Below the pieces are notes generated by a model. That model did no database searches. It was not told the DNA's origin and worked only from the letters and a program-made list of their open reading frames with translations. Made by a program: the position numbers and the translations under genes. A DNA stretch of 64,000 nucleotides. Source: Oscheius dolichura (lineage: Eukaryota > Nematoda > Chromadorea > Rhabditida > Rhabditidae). This document shows positions 11,955-22,900 of the stretch, piece after piece (the stretch's first letter is position 1; each line of letters starts with the position of its first letter). The stretch lies in NCBI GenBank assembly GCA_932521035.1, contig OW051497.1, positions 2,356,001 to 2,420,000 on the forward strand, given 5' to 3'.

Positions 11955-12114
11955 TACCAGGAAGTTGACATGAAGATTTGGATATGATATTTTATTTATG
12001 CTTGACAAGAGAACAATATGATAATTATCGTTGAGCATAGTGAGAAACCGGTTTTTAACAAGAACACCCTATCAGGAAGTATGCTACTCGTAACTGAAAA
12101 CTGGCTAGACTATT

Positions 12115-13949
12115 CTAAAAGTCTCTAAAATATCTAGCAGAACAATAAACCTGACTGCTGACCTTAGCGGGGACATCGAAAATAGGCCACATTCTGAATG
12201 TCTGGGAATTTTCATTGTAACACATTTTGATATGAGCCAGGGGGTGGGCCTTTGATTGGAATTCGAGACAATAGTGTGTAATCTGGCGCTTTGCACAGGC
12301 CCAGAGGAATTGCTCTTTCCAGAGTTCGTCACAATTAGTGAAGGTGAAGTTGAAGAAAGGAGCAGACGTCATGTTTAGCCATGCCTAAAAACAATGTGAT
12401 CTCCTTGATCTTTGTTTTGCCTTACCTCTGTGAAATTGAGGACAGCCTCCACTGAAACAGAGCCCAGCTCCACATGGAAGTTTTTTCCTCCTTCAGCGCC
12501 GGCCATCTCTTTGGTGAATTTTTGGATGATCTTATCGCTGGGAATGCTCGATGGACTGTCGAGCCATCGAAAGTGCTCGAACTTGGAGCTCTCAATTTGG
12601 ACTTCGGATAGGAACACGGGAACGACGCTGTCTCTCAACAGGAATTCCTAAACAAAACTTTGTGTTATTCAGTACGGTAATGTTTCGAACCTGGCATGTA
12701 GGAAGAACCAAGGTGAGAAGTTTTTCCAGAATCGGTTTGAATGTTTCGTCCAAGTTCAAATTCACTAGACTCAGGGTTCTGAAACGTTCAGTGATCATTT
12801 TGGGCATCTGCTTATCGGACTATGGCACTTTCACCCGGCACATGGTGCCGGGCACCGAGTGAAACCAAAACAGAAGATAATCTTATGGACTGTCTGCCTT
12901 CTTTTTTCCTGCTCACCTTATGTGGAATTGTCTATAGTATCCTAGGAAGTCACAGAAGAGCTCCAAAGCCTCTAGAGTTTCGGAGGAAGACTGAAGATTC
13001 TTCAGTTCTAAGGAAGACACCTCGACGAAGGTCCACCGATTGAAATTGAAGCTTTCAATTTTCTGAAAACTTGGTTGTTAAAGAAAGTTTCGTGTTCTGT
13101 ATCCTCCGCCACCACACCACTTTTTCGCAACTTTCTTCGAAACTGTTTATGCTTTCCCTTGTCTTAGATAACAACTTTTTAGGCGATTATCTTTCCTCTT
13201 ACTGCTGTTCATTTGAGATAAGGAAGTGGTCAAGGGAAATGTCGGATTCGTTGAAAGTGGGATAGTAAAAAGGGAATAGTACGGGCAGCTACCCCTTTTC
13301 ACGAACCTCAGACTGGGTGCTGATCTTTTCCTTCATGTTGTGTTCGACGACAATCCCTTCCTGGCCTCCTTTGATGGTCACGTTGAACTTTTCCCTATAC
13401 CTATTCCGTCCATATCTTGTTATCAGACGATCAAACTGAAAAAAAGAAGTTACTTTGATTCCTGAAGCTTATAGCCCAAAGAGGGTCTTTCCCTGTCCCC
13501 AAACGTGAAAGCCGCATGTTCTTATCGTGACACCTCATTTCGTTGAAAACAGGAGGGGTTTTCCCAAGGAATGGATGAGTGCAAAGTTTGATCAAAGGGA
13601 AATTCAATTCACCTTCTTTGATACTAGTCTAGCGGCTTTAAAGTCGGATCCGGGGAGGCTTTCGAGGATTTCCAAGTACATTTCAGTTGGGAGGGGCGAC
13701 ATCTCGGAGAGCTTCACTTTCTGAAATAGATAGACGTAGTCTGGGTCTCATGAATTTCTGCTCTTTCTTTCCATGAGGCGTTACAGTACACGGAGCACTT
13801 GAACACCGAAGGAACAAGAGTGTGGGAGAAGAGGGGTGTAAGTCCTGGCAACGCCCTCTATCCCTCCTGCTCCAATTTTAGAAACTCACCTTAGCTGGAG
13901 GCTGGTCGAACGGGTACTGGCGACTGCGGGGGTTCAAGTGCTTGTCCAT
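12115..13949 (-). CDS. F-box protein with nematode-type C-terminal domain, 359 aa
   Basis: Eight exons keep frame: 13890-13949, 13613-13720, 13307-13435, 12917-13062, 12866-12881 (a 16-nt micro-exon), 12691-12819, 12426-12647 and 12115-12384. The F-box is near residues 28-65: LPTEMYLEILESLPGSDFKA, then ARLVSKKFDRLI. An F-box binds Skp1 and makes the protein a substrate adaptor of an SCF ubiquitin ligase. The rest has alternating beta and leucine-rich segments ending in a Phe-rich motif (PFFNFTFTNCDELWKEQF), typical of the large, fast-evolving nematode F-box families with an FTH (DUF38)-like tail. The start MDKHLNPRSRQYPFDQ is preceded by GTTCGCAG six bases upstream. All phases agree, so the gene looks functional. 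The substrate is unknown. The assignment to FTH rather than another nematode tail type is tentative. Confidence 0.88.
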
Positions 13950-14827
13950 GTCTGACTGCGAACTCTTCCCACATCAACTCCTTATCTACCGCCTCTCGAT
14001 TTCGTTGAAGCCCAGAATTCACTGAGGAAACCCCTTTGGGCACACAAAAAGCAGACAAAACGACTGGACTCAGGACAAATTCCACCCACAGCGAAATGGA
14101 AAATAGACGGCTGTGTGGATCTACTGCTCACAATACTGGACGTGGAATAAACTCGTGATTGAGTGGCTTATCAGGCTCTTCAGGCTGGAATCTGGGAAAC
14201 GTGACATTGGGTGGAGTAAAGAGTGACCGCCTTTTACATTTACAAATGCTCTCTATTTATAAACACCGGGCAGGTTTTTAAAACGGTTCCTAGGTCATGA
14301 GAGAAACAAATACTCCGTTGTTTTTGTTTATCCTTCCGTTTTACGTTTAATTAACTGAATTTTAGGCAGATTAGTCATGCGACGCGCTTAGGTCAAATTG
14401 AGGCCAGCTACCTCCACCTCACAGGCAAAGAATGACATGGTATACAACGTTTATTGAGCTTCTTAAATCTTGGGTTACTCAACGTAGCCCGTCTTCAAGG
14501 CAATTTAAACATCTGCCCTCTTCCATCCAGCCGGTGGTCACCCTTGTCCTCTACTCGAAGTTGCATTTCCAAGATCCTTCTACCGAACAAATAGAGCCTA
14601 CTCCTTCGATAATACTTGGTTTCTCTCAACTGCCAGGAACTGAATAAAATGGTCTCCTATCCGTGAGCCAACGCTGCTATGAATGTCCTTTTCCAGAATG
14701 TCCTTGAAACTAACAAACCATTTCTTTATCAACGTTCGTAGAAAGAGAGCGGCCGAGCGAGAGGTCTCTGTTGTGATCAGAACCTTCCCGACGGCATGCT
14801 GGCTCAGCATTTTTCATTATCTCTGAG
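13950..14827. other. Intergenic, with one doubtful minus-strand frame
   Basis: At 14598-14810 on the minus strand an open frame starts MLSQHAVGKVLITTETSR, includes LRTLIKKWFVSFKDILEKDI and stops at TAG. The composition looks protein-like but no splice sites or homology anchor it. The rest shows nothing I can name. Confidence 0.25.
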
Positions 14828-15000
14828 GAACTGCTGCCTCAGCAGAAGTGAAAGGAACTGTTGACTCTGCGGTCCAAGAAGAATACAACGCTAATCAGGA
14901 GATGATCAAGTTGAAACTGCCAACGAACAAAGGAAATTTCCTGGGAGAAATGACCAGCTTGCACTTTTTTGCAGAAAAAAAATCAGGCGATATAAGATAA
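14828..15000 (+). CDS. Possible terminal exon of an unrecognised plus-strand gene
   Basis: After an acceptor-like CTCTGAG, the frame reads GTAASAEVKGTVDSAVQEEY, then a Lys/Asn-rich segment including MIKLKLPTNKGNFLGEM, and ends at TAA 14998-15000. The amino-acid composition is convincingly coding and the sense strand is purine-loaded. I could not find matching upstream exons in 13.95-14.8 kb, so this may be a gene fragment. Confidence 0.3.
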
Positions 15001-15668
15001 TGTCAAATTGCATGAAGAGAGGCACGTTCTCGGGCCACGTGAACCAAAAGGTGGAAGAGAGAAATCAAGGGAGGCTCCAATCAACAGACCCAAAGTCAGG
15101 AAGTAGGCAAGTTCAATGTTGAGGCGTCCATCTCTACCCATAATATATCTCAAATGTATTATACAAGTATAACTGTCAACAATGAGGTTTGAATGGCGCC
15201 ACGCCGTTTTCGAGGAATTTGAGCATCACCGTCAGACTCGCCGTGGTCGAAAACCTCTACACCGAAAAATTAACGTCAAAATCGAGTTGTGCTGCCTCCC
15301 CCGAGCATATATTGGGCGCGATACCCTTGAGCCATCGTAGCCAGCGTACAGCTCGGACTATTGTTCCGATGTATAACCCCACAAAAACAGCCTTACATCT
15401 GCTCAAAGGATGCCAGGAAAATAGTGAGGGAGCATTTTTAGAGGGTTCGGATCCTCTGCACGGCGTACCTTTTTTTTGCTGTTTTTCTGAGAAGTTTTTT
15501 AGGGTAATTTGTGGTCGGCAAACACGTTCCAGGTGTCGGAAAATATTTTCAACTTCGAAAAAAATTACTTAATCACATTCTTTATTTTCACATAGTGAAC
15601 AAATGTTTTCTCCGTTTGAACTCGAGTGATATCACAAATTGCCTCGTAGAAATAATAAGGCCATTTTT
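15001..15668. other. Intergenic stretch downstream of the UGT gene
   Basis: A 52-codon frame at 15181-15339 (starting MRFEWRHAVFEEFEHH) and an overlapping longer frame on the same strand were seen; neither has supporting signals. Otherwise nothing recognisable. Confidence 0.3.
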
Positions 15669-17420
15669 TTAGAATGCTAAATGAGCAATCTTGTACAAAA
15701 TAAAAAGAACCAAAAGGAAAAGAACAGGAATGGAAAGAAGATAGAAATAGATATCGAGACCACAAAACTGGAAGAAATTCAGATGTCTTGTCGGGAGGCG
15801 GTGGTGCTTCATTGGGCCATATTGGAGAAGTAGCTTCACTCGACGAAGAGCCTCCTCTCTATATTCGTCACCCTTCCCTTTCAAAATAGACGCCGCCATT
15901 TTAGCTGTTCTGGCTATTTGACTAAATTTAGGAATTGGTGGTAGTGATAAAGAACTTGCCTATCCTTATCCAAGACCTTATGCAATGCTTCGACCATAGC
16001 CTTCTTGGAGAGTTCTGTCCTCTTTATCATTGTTGACAAGCCATAGCAGACGGCAGCTTTCACGTTGACGTACTGATCTCCAAACAGGGGAACAGAAATG
16101 GTTGGCTTGCCTCGGTAAGAGACTTCCAGCATGGAGTTCATTCCGCCATGGGTTATGAAAGCCTTCACCCGGTCGTCTCCCAGGAGGTCAGACTGTGGCC
16201 ACCATGGCTTTGGTACAACGTTGGGGTACTTCTCAAAAGGTGTCGTATCATCCTCCTGCTCTTCATATTTCCACAGAAAGGTCACATCTGGGAAAGAGGC
16301 AAACGCCTCGAGCAACTCTGTAGATATCAATGAAGCAAGATTTTTAAAATTACCGAGTTTCAGCCTCTCTGGCATTTGACAAGATTTTAGATAAGTTCCG
16401 AAAGAGAAGAAGACGGCAGACGGCCTCAGCTCCAGGAGCGAAGCAATTTCCGGTTCGAGAGGTTTCGGCGCGTGTACATTTATTCCTCCAATGTACTGGA
16501 TCATATTAGTCCTCGGCTTGGGAGATTCCGTAAATTCATTGACATTTGAGAGAATAAGCCCAGTTCTCTCCTGAATAATACATTTTCAAAATAAACAACG
16601 ACCAACCACGGCGAGTTCTTCAAGATCCAACATATCTGGCTTGCACTGCCTGAATATTGTCTCTAGTCTTGCTATATATGGCTTGTGATAGTTCTCAAAG
16701 TCGCGATTAGTCTTCCAATTTCTAAATCTTTCCCAGAATGTCATTTCAGGTCCATAGATTGTGATGTACTCTGAAGGTAGTCTTTTTAAGAAAATAAATG
16801 AAATACCTACCAGGAATGAAGCTTGTAAAATAAGGCATGCCGATAATTTTATAATGGATTGCATGGATTCCTAGGGAAGCCACGCTAATAGTTGATTTGA
16901 TGCCAAATAGTTCAAAGAATCCAAGCGCGCCTAATTCGAAATATTCCACGACCGCCAGGTCGAACTTTGAGGCATGCAGTTGTTGCATTAACTCTGTGTC
17001 CTCGACCATGCCCTTGTACTGCAACTCGAATGCTTCTTGGAAGCCTTTCATCTCTTCCAATCGAATAGTTCGTTCTTTATGCTCAGGAAGATCCCAAAAA
17101 GAGGGTTTCTTCATGCTAAAAAGGCAAAAAATAACGTTAAAAACGTGACTTACTCTAGTGAGCCTAAGAACTTTGTGAGATCAGAAGAGGTGTACTTTAT
17201 TTTGTTAACTTTGGGATTCGAAGTGCCATGGGCGGCTACAGACTCATCCCAAATTGGAGAAAGCACCGTCTGAATGAAAGAAAAAGTCAGAAAAAAATGA
17301 GAAAAGACTTACTACATTGTGACCGTCATTAGCCAGCATGTCAGCTATACTGCCCACGAAATGGACATGGCTGTGTCCATGTGTAGGGTTCAAAACAAGG
17401 ATGTTTCCCCGTTCTAACAT
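15669..17420 (-). CDS. UDP-glucuronosyltransferase (UGT), 517 aa
   Basis: Six exons keep frame: 17313-17420, 17154-17269, 16811-17115, 16610-16770, 15960-16570 and 15669-15921. The C-terminal donor-binding half carries the UGT signature: WWPQSDLLGDDRVKAFITHG, then GMNSMLEV, then PLFGDQYVNVKAA. The acceptor half contains LVLNPTHGHSHVHFVGSIAD, VVEYFELGALGFFELFGI and IIGMPYFTSFIPEY. A single membrane anchor is at the C-terminus (IYFYLLSIPVLFLLVLFILY), followed by KIAHLAF. UGTs transfer glucuronic acid or glucose from UDP-sugar to small lipophilic compounds in the ER, as xenobiotic defence. Oddities: the last intron uses a GC donor (AG|GCAAGT), and the visible start MLERGNILVLNP lacks a signal peptide although UGTs normally have one. 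A TTTTTAG acceptor lies 8 bases before that ATG, so a leader exon may be missing or the start may be trans-spliced. Confidence 0.93.
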
Positions 17421-19856
17421 TGTTTTCTCTAAAAAGAGTATATGTGATGTAGAGAAGCTTAAAATAAGAAAAAATAACCAGAATTCCTTTAGAATATGAG
17501 AATTTCAACTAGAATAAATGAAAAACGGTCGCTGATCGGCTGTTTTTCTCTTGGATGTCAACAAAAGTACTCGAATATTCTTTATTTTGAACATTAAAAT
17601 TGTTCTATCTATAAATAGAAGTTTATAAACAAAATACAGTAAGAATATTAGAAACTGGTGGAGAAGAAACAATTTTTAAAGGAGGTGTTTCCCAGAGTTG
17701 TGCAATAGTCAAAGACTGCGCGCACACGTAATCGCGATGTTTGGTTCCGCCGGCCAGAAGATCAGTCTAGTAAAACCATTGACACAACGGGCAAGGTTCA
17801 GATAGAAGGGAGCCGTATACAGAGGTCATCTTCTGTATTTGCAGGATAATGTAGATACACGGCTTATCGTGGGACACAAAGTAAGGATGTTTTCAACATA
17901 GCACTATTTGAAAGAGAAAGCAGGACGCGTCCGCGGACTTTCAGTCGCCCCCCTAAAAAGAGTACTCAGAGTCCGCGGACTTTCAGTCGCCCTTTGATGG
18001 GAAATCATATTATTACGGATTTCATTATTTGACTCAGTTTATAGTGTGCTCCTGATTGAATAAGTTTAGTGATGTTAGCTCCCCTCTTTTTGCAAAAAGA
18101 ATATCACCCATCTCATCGGAATACGGGTTATCAACAGGCCAGAAATCAAAGTTCTCTTTCTGTGATTGTGAATAGCAATAAGCAAAACTTCCTCATGACA
18201 ACGGGCTACTGAAAAAATGTACGTGTTTCCTCAGCAAAGCTCAGCATTTGATTGGGTGATATTGCCCCTGTTTTCCAGTTACTTGCCCGTAGAAGTCTAA
18301 AAACAAATGGTGACGATCTATTTGACAGGCAGGGAACACTTGTGAACGGAATTTGGAGACAGGGATTACATTAGTTGATATAATTTTAATTTAATTTTCT
18401 TTTTTTTCCATGGCTTTCTGCTCGTTCCTCATCCGCCATAAATCAATAACTACAATCAACGGGTCAGGCCTAAGCTTTCTATTATTTTTTTAATATTAAT
18501 ACCATAGAGGTAGAGTTAGCCTCAGATTTTCACTATATAACCACAATTCAAACCTAGTTTATTCATCATTGGGCAAAACCACCATCTAGCCTAGGTGAAT
18601 TAATTAGAAGAGTTATATGAAAAGGAAAAGCCCATCAATTCGACCTCCAACGGGAGTTTATCTTCGTAGGACCCCTTTATTTTGATAGCACTCTTTTCAT
18701 TCTACGCCTTACAAGAAAAGGGCCTCCAGCCCAGGCCCAAGGGAACACGCGTTTACATTCTTTCCTGTTTGCGATACTCCAATTTCAGTGTTTTTAATAC
18801 TTCTTTCTATTGTAAGAGCAAGAGATGCAGCATACCGAAAATATCGGGATGAGCAATTTTGAAAGCTACGCGAAGAAAACCATGTGTTATAACACCTCCT
18901 GCATTAAGCTTCTACCCAACGCCCAAAATAGAACAAAAGAAGACAGCAGTAGGCCTTCAAACCGAAAATATACTCACTACGATATTAGTTTCATCTGTAA
19001 ATGGCGAAAATCTGAGAGGGGCGACTGAAAGTCCGCGGACAAAGTCTCGAGAAAGCACTTTCCTGTATCTTCCTTGTTCTTTTTTTCTCTGATTCTATGC
19101 CACAAGCATCGCTTCCGTATGATATTTCGCTTCTTTTTTTATCATTATCATTTGAAAGTGAATTTCCCACCAGACAATATGTCGGTATGAATGATCTACA
19201 CACCCGTTAAATCACTTAAAGACAAGGGTTCAGAAAGACAACCAAAACTTTTATTTTATGCTTGTTTAAAATACTAATATAAAACGAGGCAGCATTTGTT
19301 CATAAAGTCATCGTATCAAGAGATCTTCTTCCAACTCCCTTAGCTATCTCTCGCAGACGCTACACTCCACCGATGGTCTCTGTAGATGGTAAGTAAGTGA
19401 GATCTACACGATGACGGCTCTGAATCCAATAATCCTGTATGAGCAAAATATGCTCTTTCTGAAAAATAATAAAGCCAGGATACATACATGTTGTACCCAG
19501 AAGTGAAGGTGAGGGGAGAAGAGAGTGGGGCAAAGAACTGAGAATCATTACAGAAAGTGGAAGACAGGAAGGCAAGCATTTCCCTGGAGTTACAAATGTC
19601 TCTAACTACTCTTTTCAATTTGCCGGTCAATCGTTCCAGAAATTTGCGAAGAGTATCTCTCGAATAAACTATAGGACGGCCTAGACCGTAAAGGCCAAGG
19701 ATTGTGGGTCACGGAGGACGGCGCAGGCTCCCTCAAACAGCGCCGACTGATCAGTTTCACAGGGCCGCCTGCAATACAAACTGCGACGTAACCATATGAA
19801 CCGTGTTGCGATCTGAATACGTCGATTTTCATCTTTGATCTTTCTCCAGCTGCACT
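17421..19856. other. Intergenic, A/T-rich, containing a repeat-bounded element
   Basis: No coding exon supported. Contains the inverted-repeat element described separately (17929-19040). From about 19.5 kb the plus strand is mixed, becoming pyrimidine-rich near 19.83 kb. Confidence 0.4.
17929..19040. repeat. Non-coding element bounded by 22-bp inverted repeats, one end duplicated
   Basis: The 22-bp unit begins with the palindrome GTCCGCGGAC and continues TTTCAGTCGCCC. Copies are at 17929-17950 and 17971-17992 (direct, 42 bp apart), and in inverted orientation at 19019-19040. The outer copies would make perfect terminal inverted repeats of a 1112-bp element with an A/T-rich non-coding interior. 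I see no target-site duplication flanking it (CAGGACGC on the left, AAAGTCTC on the right). It could be a non-autonomous DNA transposon or foldback element, or a cluster of protein-binding sites. Confidence 0.55.
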
Positions 19857-19905
19857 ATGTTTCCTCTGATTGTTGCTCTGTTGTCTGCCTTGACAGCTTG
19901 TCAAC
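19857..19905 (+). CDS. Candidate distal first exon with signal peptide
   Basis: After a TTTCTCCAG acceptor seven bases upstream, an ATG opens a signal-peptide-like frame MFPLIVALLSALTACQ and reaches a possible GT donor at 19906 in phase 1. That phase is exactly what the first clear exon of the proline-rich gene (25444) needs. The intervening 5.5 kb is pyrimidine-rich on this strand, like other long first introns here. If unspliced, the frame ends after 25 codons. The donor (CAAC|GTTCCC) is weak, so the join is only a proposal. Confidence 0.35.
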
Positions 19906-22900
19906 GTTCCCCGCCTGTTTGTTGGATCCCATAACCTTCAGTTGTTTTTCCCATAGTTGATCTTTCCACTATTCCAGTCATCCACTTTTTCCTGTTTTCT
20001 AAGCACGCTTGCAAATTCAAGTGACCTCCCCTATTAATTTTTAATGTTTATGCAGCGAGAGTTCCGGAACCCTGGCTCCCTCCATTTTTCCTCGTCTCAT
20101 TCCCTCGATGAACACAGCCATCTCATTACCCTTCTGCTCAGCTGATTTCCTTGTGTGTTTGCCTTGTATAGTTTTGTCGCAGTTTTTTGAACTTTGGGTG
20201 GATGATGTCCGTGGGACACACCCTGCTTTTCATCCGATTCGTAGAATCCCGGGTAAATAGCGGGTTCAAACTTCAGCACTTTTTTCTTTATTGTCTCTTT
20301 CTTATCTTAGACATGTACACAAATAAACAAGGATTATTACACCTCCCCCGGGGATCCAAGGATTTAAAATGCATGTCTCCCGCAATGTCTCAAGCATCTC
20401 TTCCGCTTAATTATCTTCCAAGTACAAAATTCGTAGCATTCGCGGCAAAGGCGGCCACTGACCCGTAAAAATTAAATTTCTTCCCTTTTCACGTAGCTGG
20501 CGTTCAAAAGACAGATGCCTTCTATGAATGTTCGCCCTTTCTGAGAGCTAGACGAGGAAGTCTGCAGAATGTGCTCCACTCTTGCTTTATTTCTGCAATT
20601 GGGCGCCTAATGATCACTTTTGGCAAGTGACACCTCTATTTCTTGCTTCTTCCTTTGCATGTTTGATCACTTGCCTCGAAAAGGAGGCAAGTAAAAAAGA
20701 GTACGCGAATCAAGTTATTTTTGGACAGCCCCCCGAAAGCTAATCCTTTATAGAAGGACATAAACAAGTTTTGTAGAATAGCTATCTAGGCCCCCCGTTG
20801 ATTAGGACCGAAGAGTGAAAAATTCTGTTGACAATTATCTGATGGATATTTTTCGTCTTCGTTTAAAGACGCGGGACATTTAGGTAAAGCATTTCCCATG
20901 CTTGAGTGCATTCATATTTATCAGAACTTGTGCGTAGATTCGTTGGATATCCGCAGCCTTAGCCTCCTCTATCCCCCATGCTGCCCATCATTTCATCCAG
21001 ACGATAATCCTTTCCATTTTCCTTCATGGGAACAGCGGCCATTTCTTAAATGGAGCTGATTTATAGAGGGTGGAACTGAAATTAGATGACGTTCGGTCGC
21101 TTTCTCGTCAGCAGGCGAGAGTATATCTGCGGGAGGCAGTCATTCCAAAGCTCAGTTTTTAAATAGCCCGCCTTCAGTTAAAAAAAGACAATTTGAGGGC
21201 TCAAGAGGAATGGGGGACCCTCGTTTAGAGTTTAGGACCTTTTCCTCCGGAGCTTACAGCTCAGAGATTAGCTCTGCATGTTTTTGGCTAAGTATTGAGT
21301 TTCCAATAACATATGAATTATGTAAGCATTTAATACTTCGACCGGAAGCTCTTTTTACTTATTTCCAAGCCTGCTAGACCCTCTCCAATCTGGGAGAGTG
21401 AACGGGAAGGAGCGTGTGTGTTAATTACACCTCGCACTATTCTCAGCGAGCAGCTATTTTTGAAGCCGGCTCTCACATTACCAAATTCAAATACGTTTGG
21501 TGGCTAATGCCTCGACCCCCCTTCTCACAGGGTTCCTCAAATCCTCGTGTTACTTTTCAAAAGATCATGAGAGTCATTATTTATGGCGAAACGAACACCC
21601 GACATGGTGTAATAGGGCCCGAAATTGACCGCTTGCACTCTGTCTTTTCTGTTTTCTCTCGTTACGAACACTTCTCTCGGAGCACATTCTTCCCCTGTGA
21701 TCTTTCTCTTCTTTCTACTTTGCCACAGCTCATCAAGCTCTCTGCAGGTGATTAGTCTCCCGCATAAAGAGCGGTGAGCGAGACGTTTTTATAACACGGC
21801 GCAAATGTAATTCCATATTTGTAGACTACTAGAAAAAGAGAGGGTGGAACGTGAATAAATCACATTTCAATAGAATGAGACTGGAATCGATGAATGAGAA
21901 AGCTCGAAACGCACTTCCCCTTCCTGAAAATATCCAGAACTTTCTCTCCTCGTGTTCTCTTTTCTGAGTTTTCTTCTTCTGATTAATATGCCCTGGTAAA
22001 TTCAAATTCAAATGAGACACTTGATTGCTTTTTCATGGACAGGATTACTTCTGATAGGCTGCTAATTTGTTGATACTCAGAAACTTCGACTGACCGCCAC
22101 TTTTTGAATCACTCTCAATAGAAAGCTAAGGCGATTTAAACTTCCCGCCCTGCAACGTTTGAATGTCCTTATGTATAATCAAGTTTGCCCAATTTTTCCT
22201 CCCTGCGCCAAAGTTCACAAGTTTCTACTAACTTGCCCATTATTTCCGCAATAAACACGGGGGGCACCTTGCCCTCTCTCGCTCTCTCGGCCCTATTTCC
22301 GCCGAGCGTTCATCGTCTACCAAAAACTGATCTCTCATTCTATCTAAGTCCCTCTTACTCTTTCGGCTAAAAGAGATATCCCCTCTCTCTTTTCCTCTCT
22401 CTCGTTTTATGAACCTCTGCGGGGGGATGACGTGCATGTAAGACTCTCTCCCTCTGCCACTCTCTCCCTTTTTTCTGTTCAGTTGGTAAACGTTGATGAA
22501 TTCATCTCCAAGCATGGGAAAGGATACCCGTCTACTCCTTCCCTCTATTTACTTCTAATTTTACGACATTCCCGTCCCTTATTCCGCTGTTAAGTAGAAT
22601 GAACCGCGGTACACCCCACACGTGACAAATGTCTGCCCTGGCTCTTCACGTGAATAAAGAGGACAGAGTGAGAGAGAGGGGAGAAAAAACGTTTGGCCGC
22701 CAGCTTTCTCCTCTCTCTCCCTCTTTCTCTCTTATGACTCCATTTCCCTCAAACGCTTAACTTAATGCACCCCTCCTCTTCCCCTGATATGTTTTTCAAT
22801 CAGAATATCTTTGAAGAAGCTAAAGAGCTCAACGCATTAGTAAGAGAATATTTAGCAGTGCGGCTTTTCGCACGGCAACAAAAATCAAGAAATCTAGTTC

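Noticed and set aside
15181..15339. 52-codon frame MRFEWRHAVFEEFEHH and an overlapping 127-codon frame
   Set aside because: No splice or promoter signals, and no recognisable transposase or other motif.
17929..17992. Possible CRISPR-like direct repeats
   Set aside because: Only two direct copies with one inverted copy, in eukaryotic intron-rich DNA; an inverted-repeat element explains it better.
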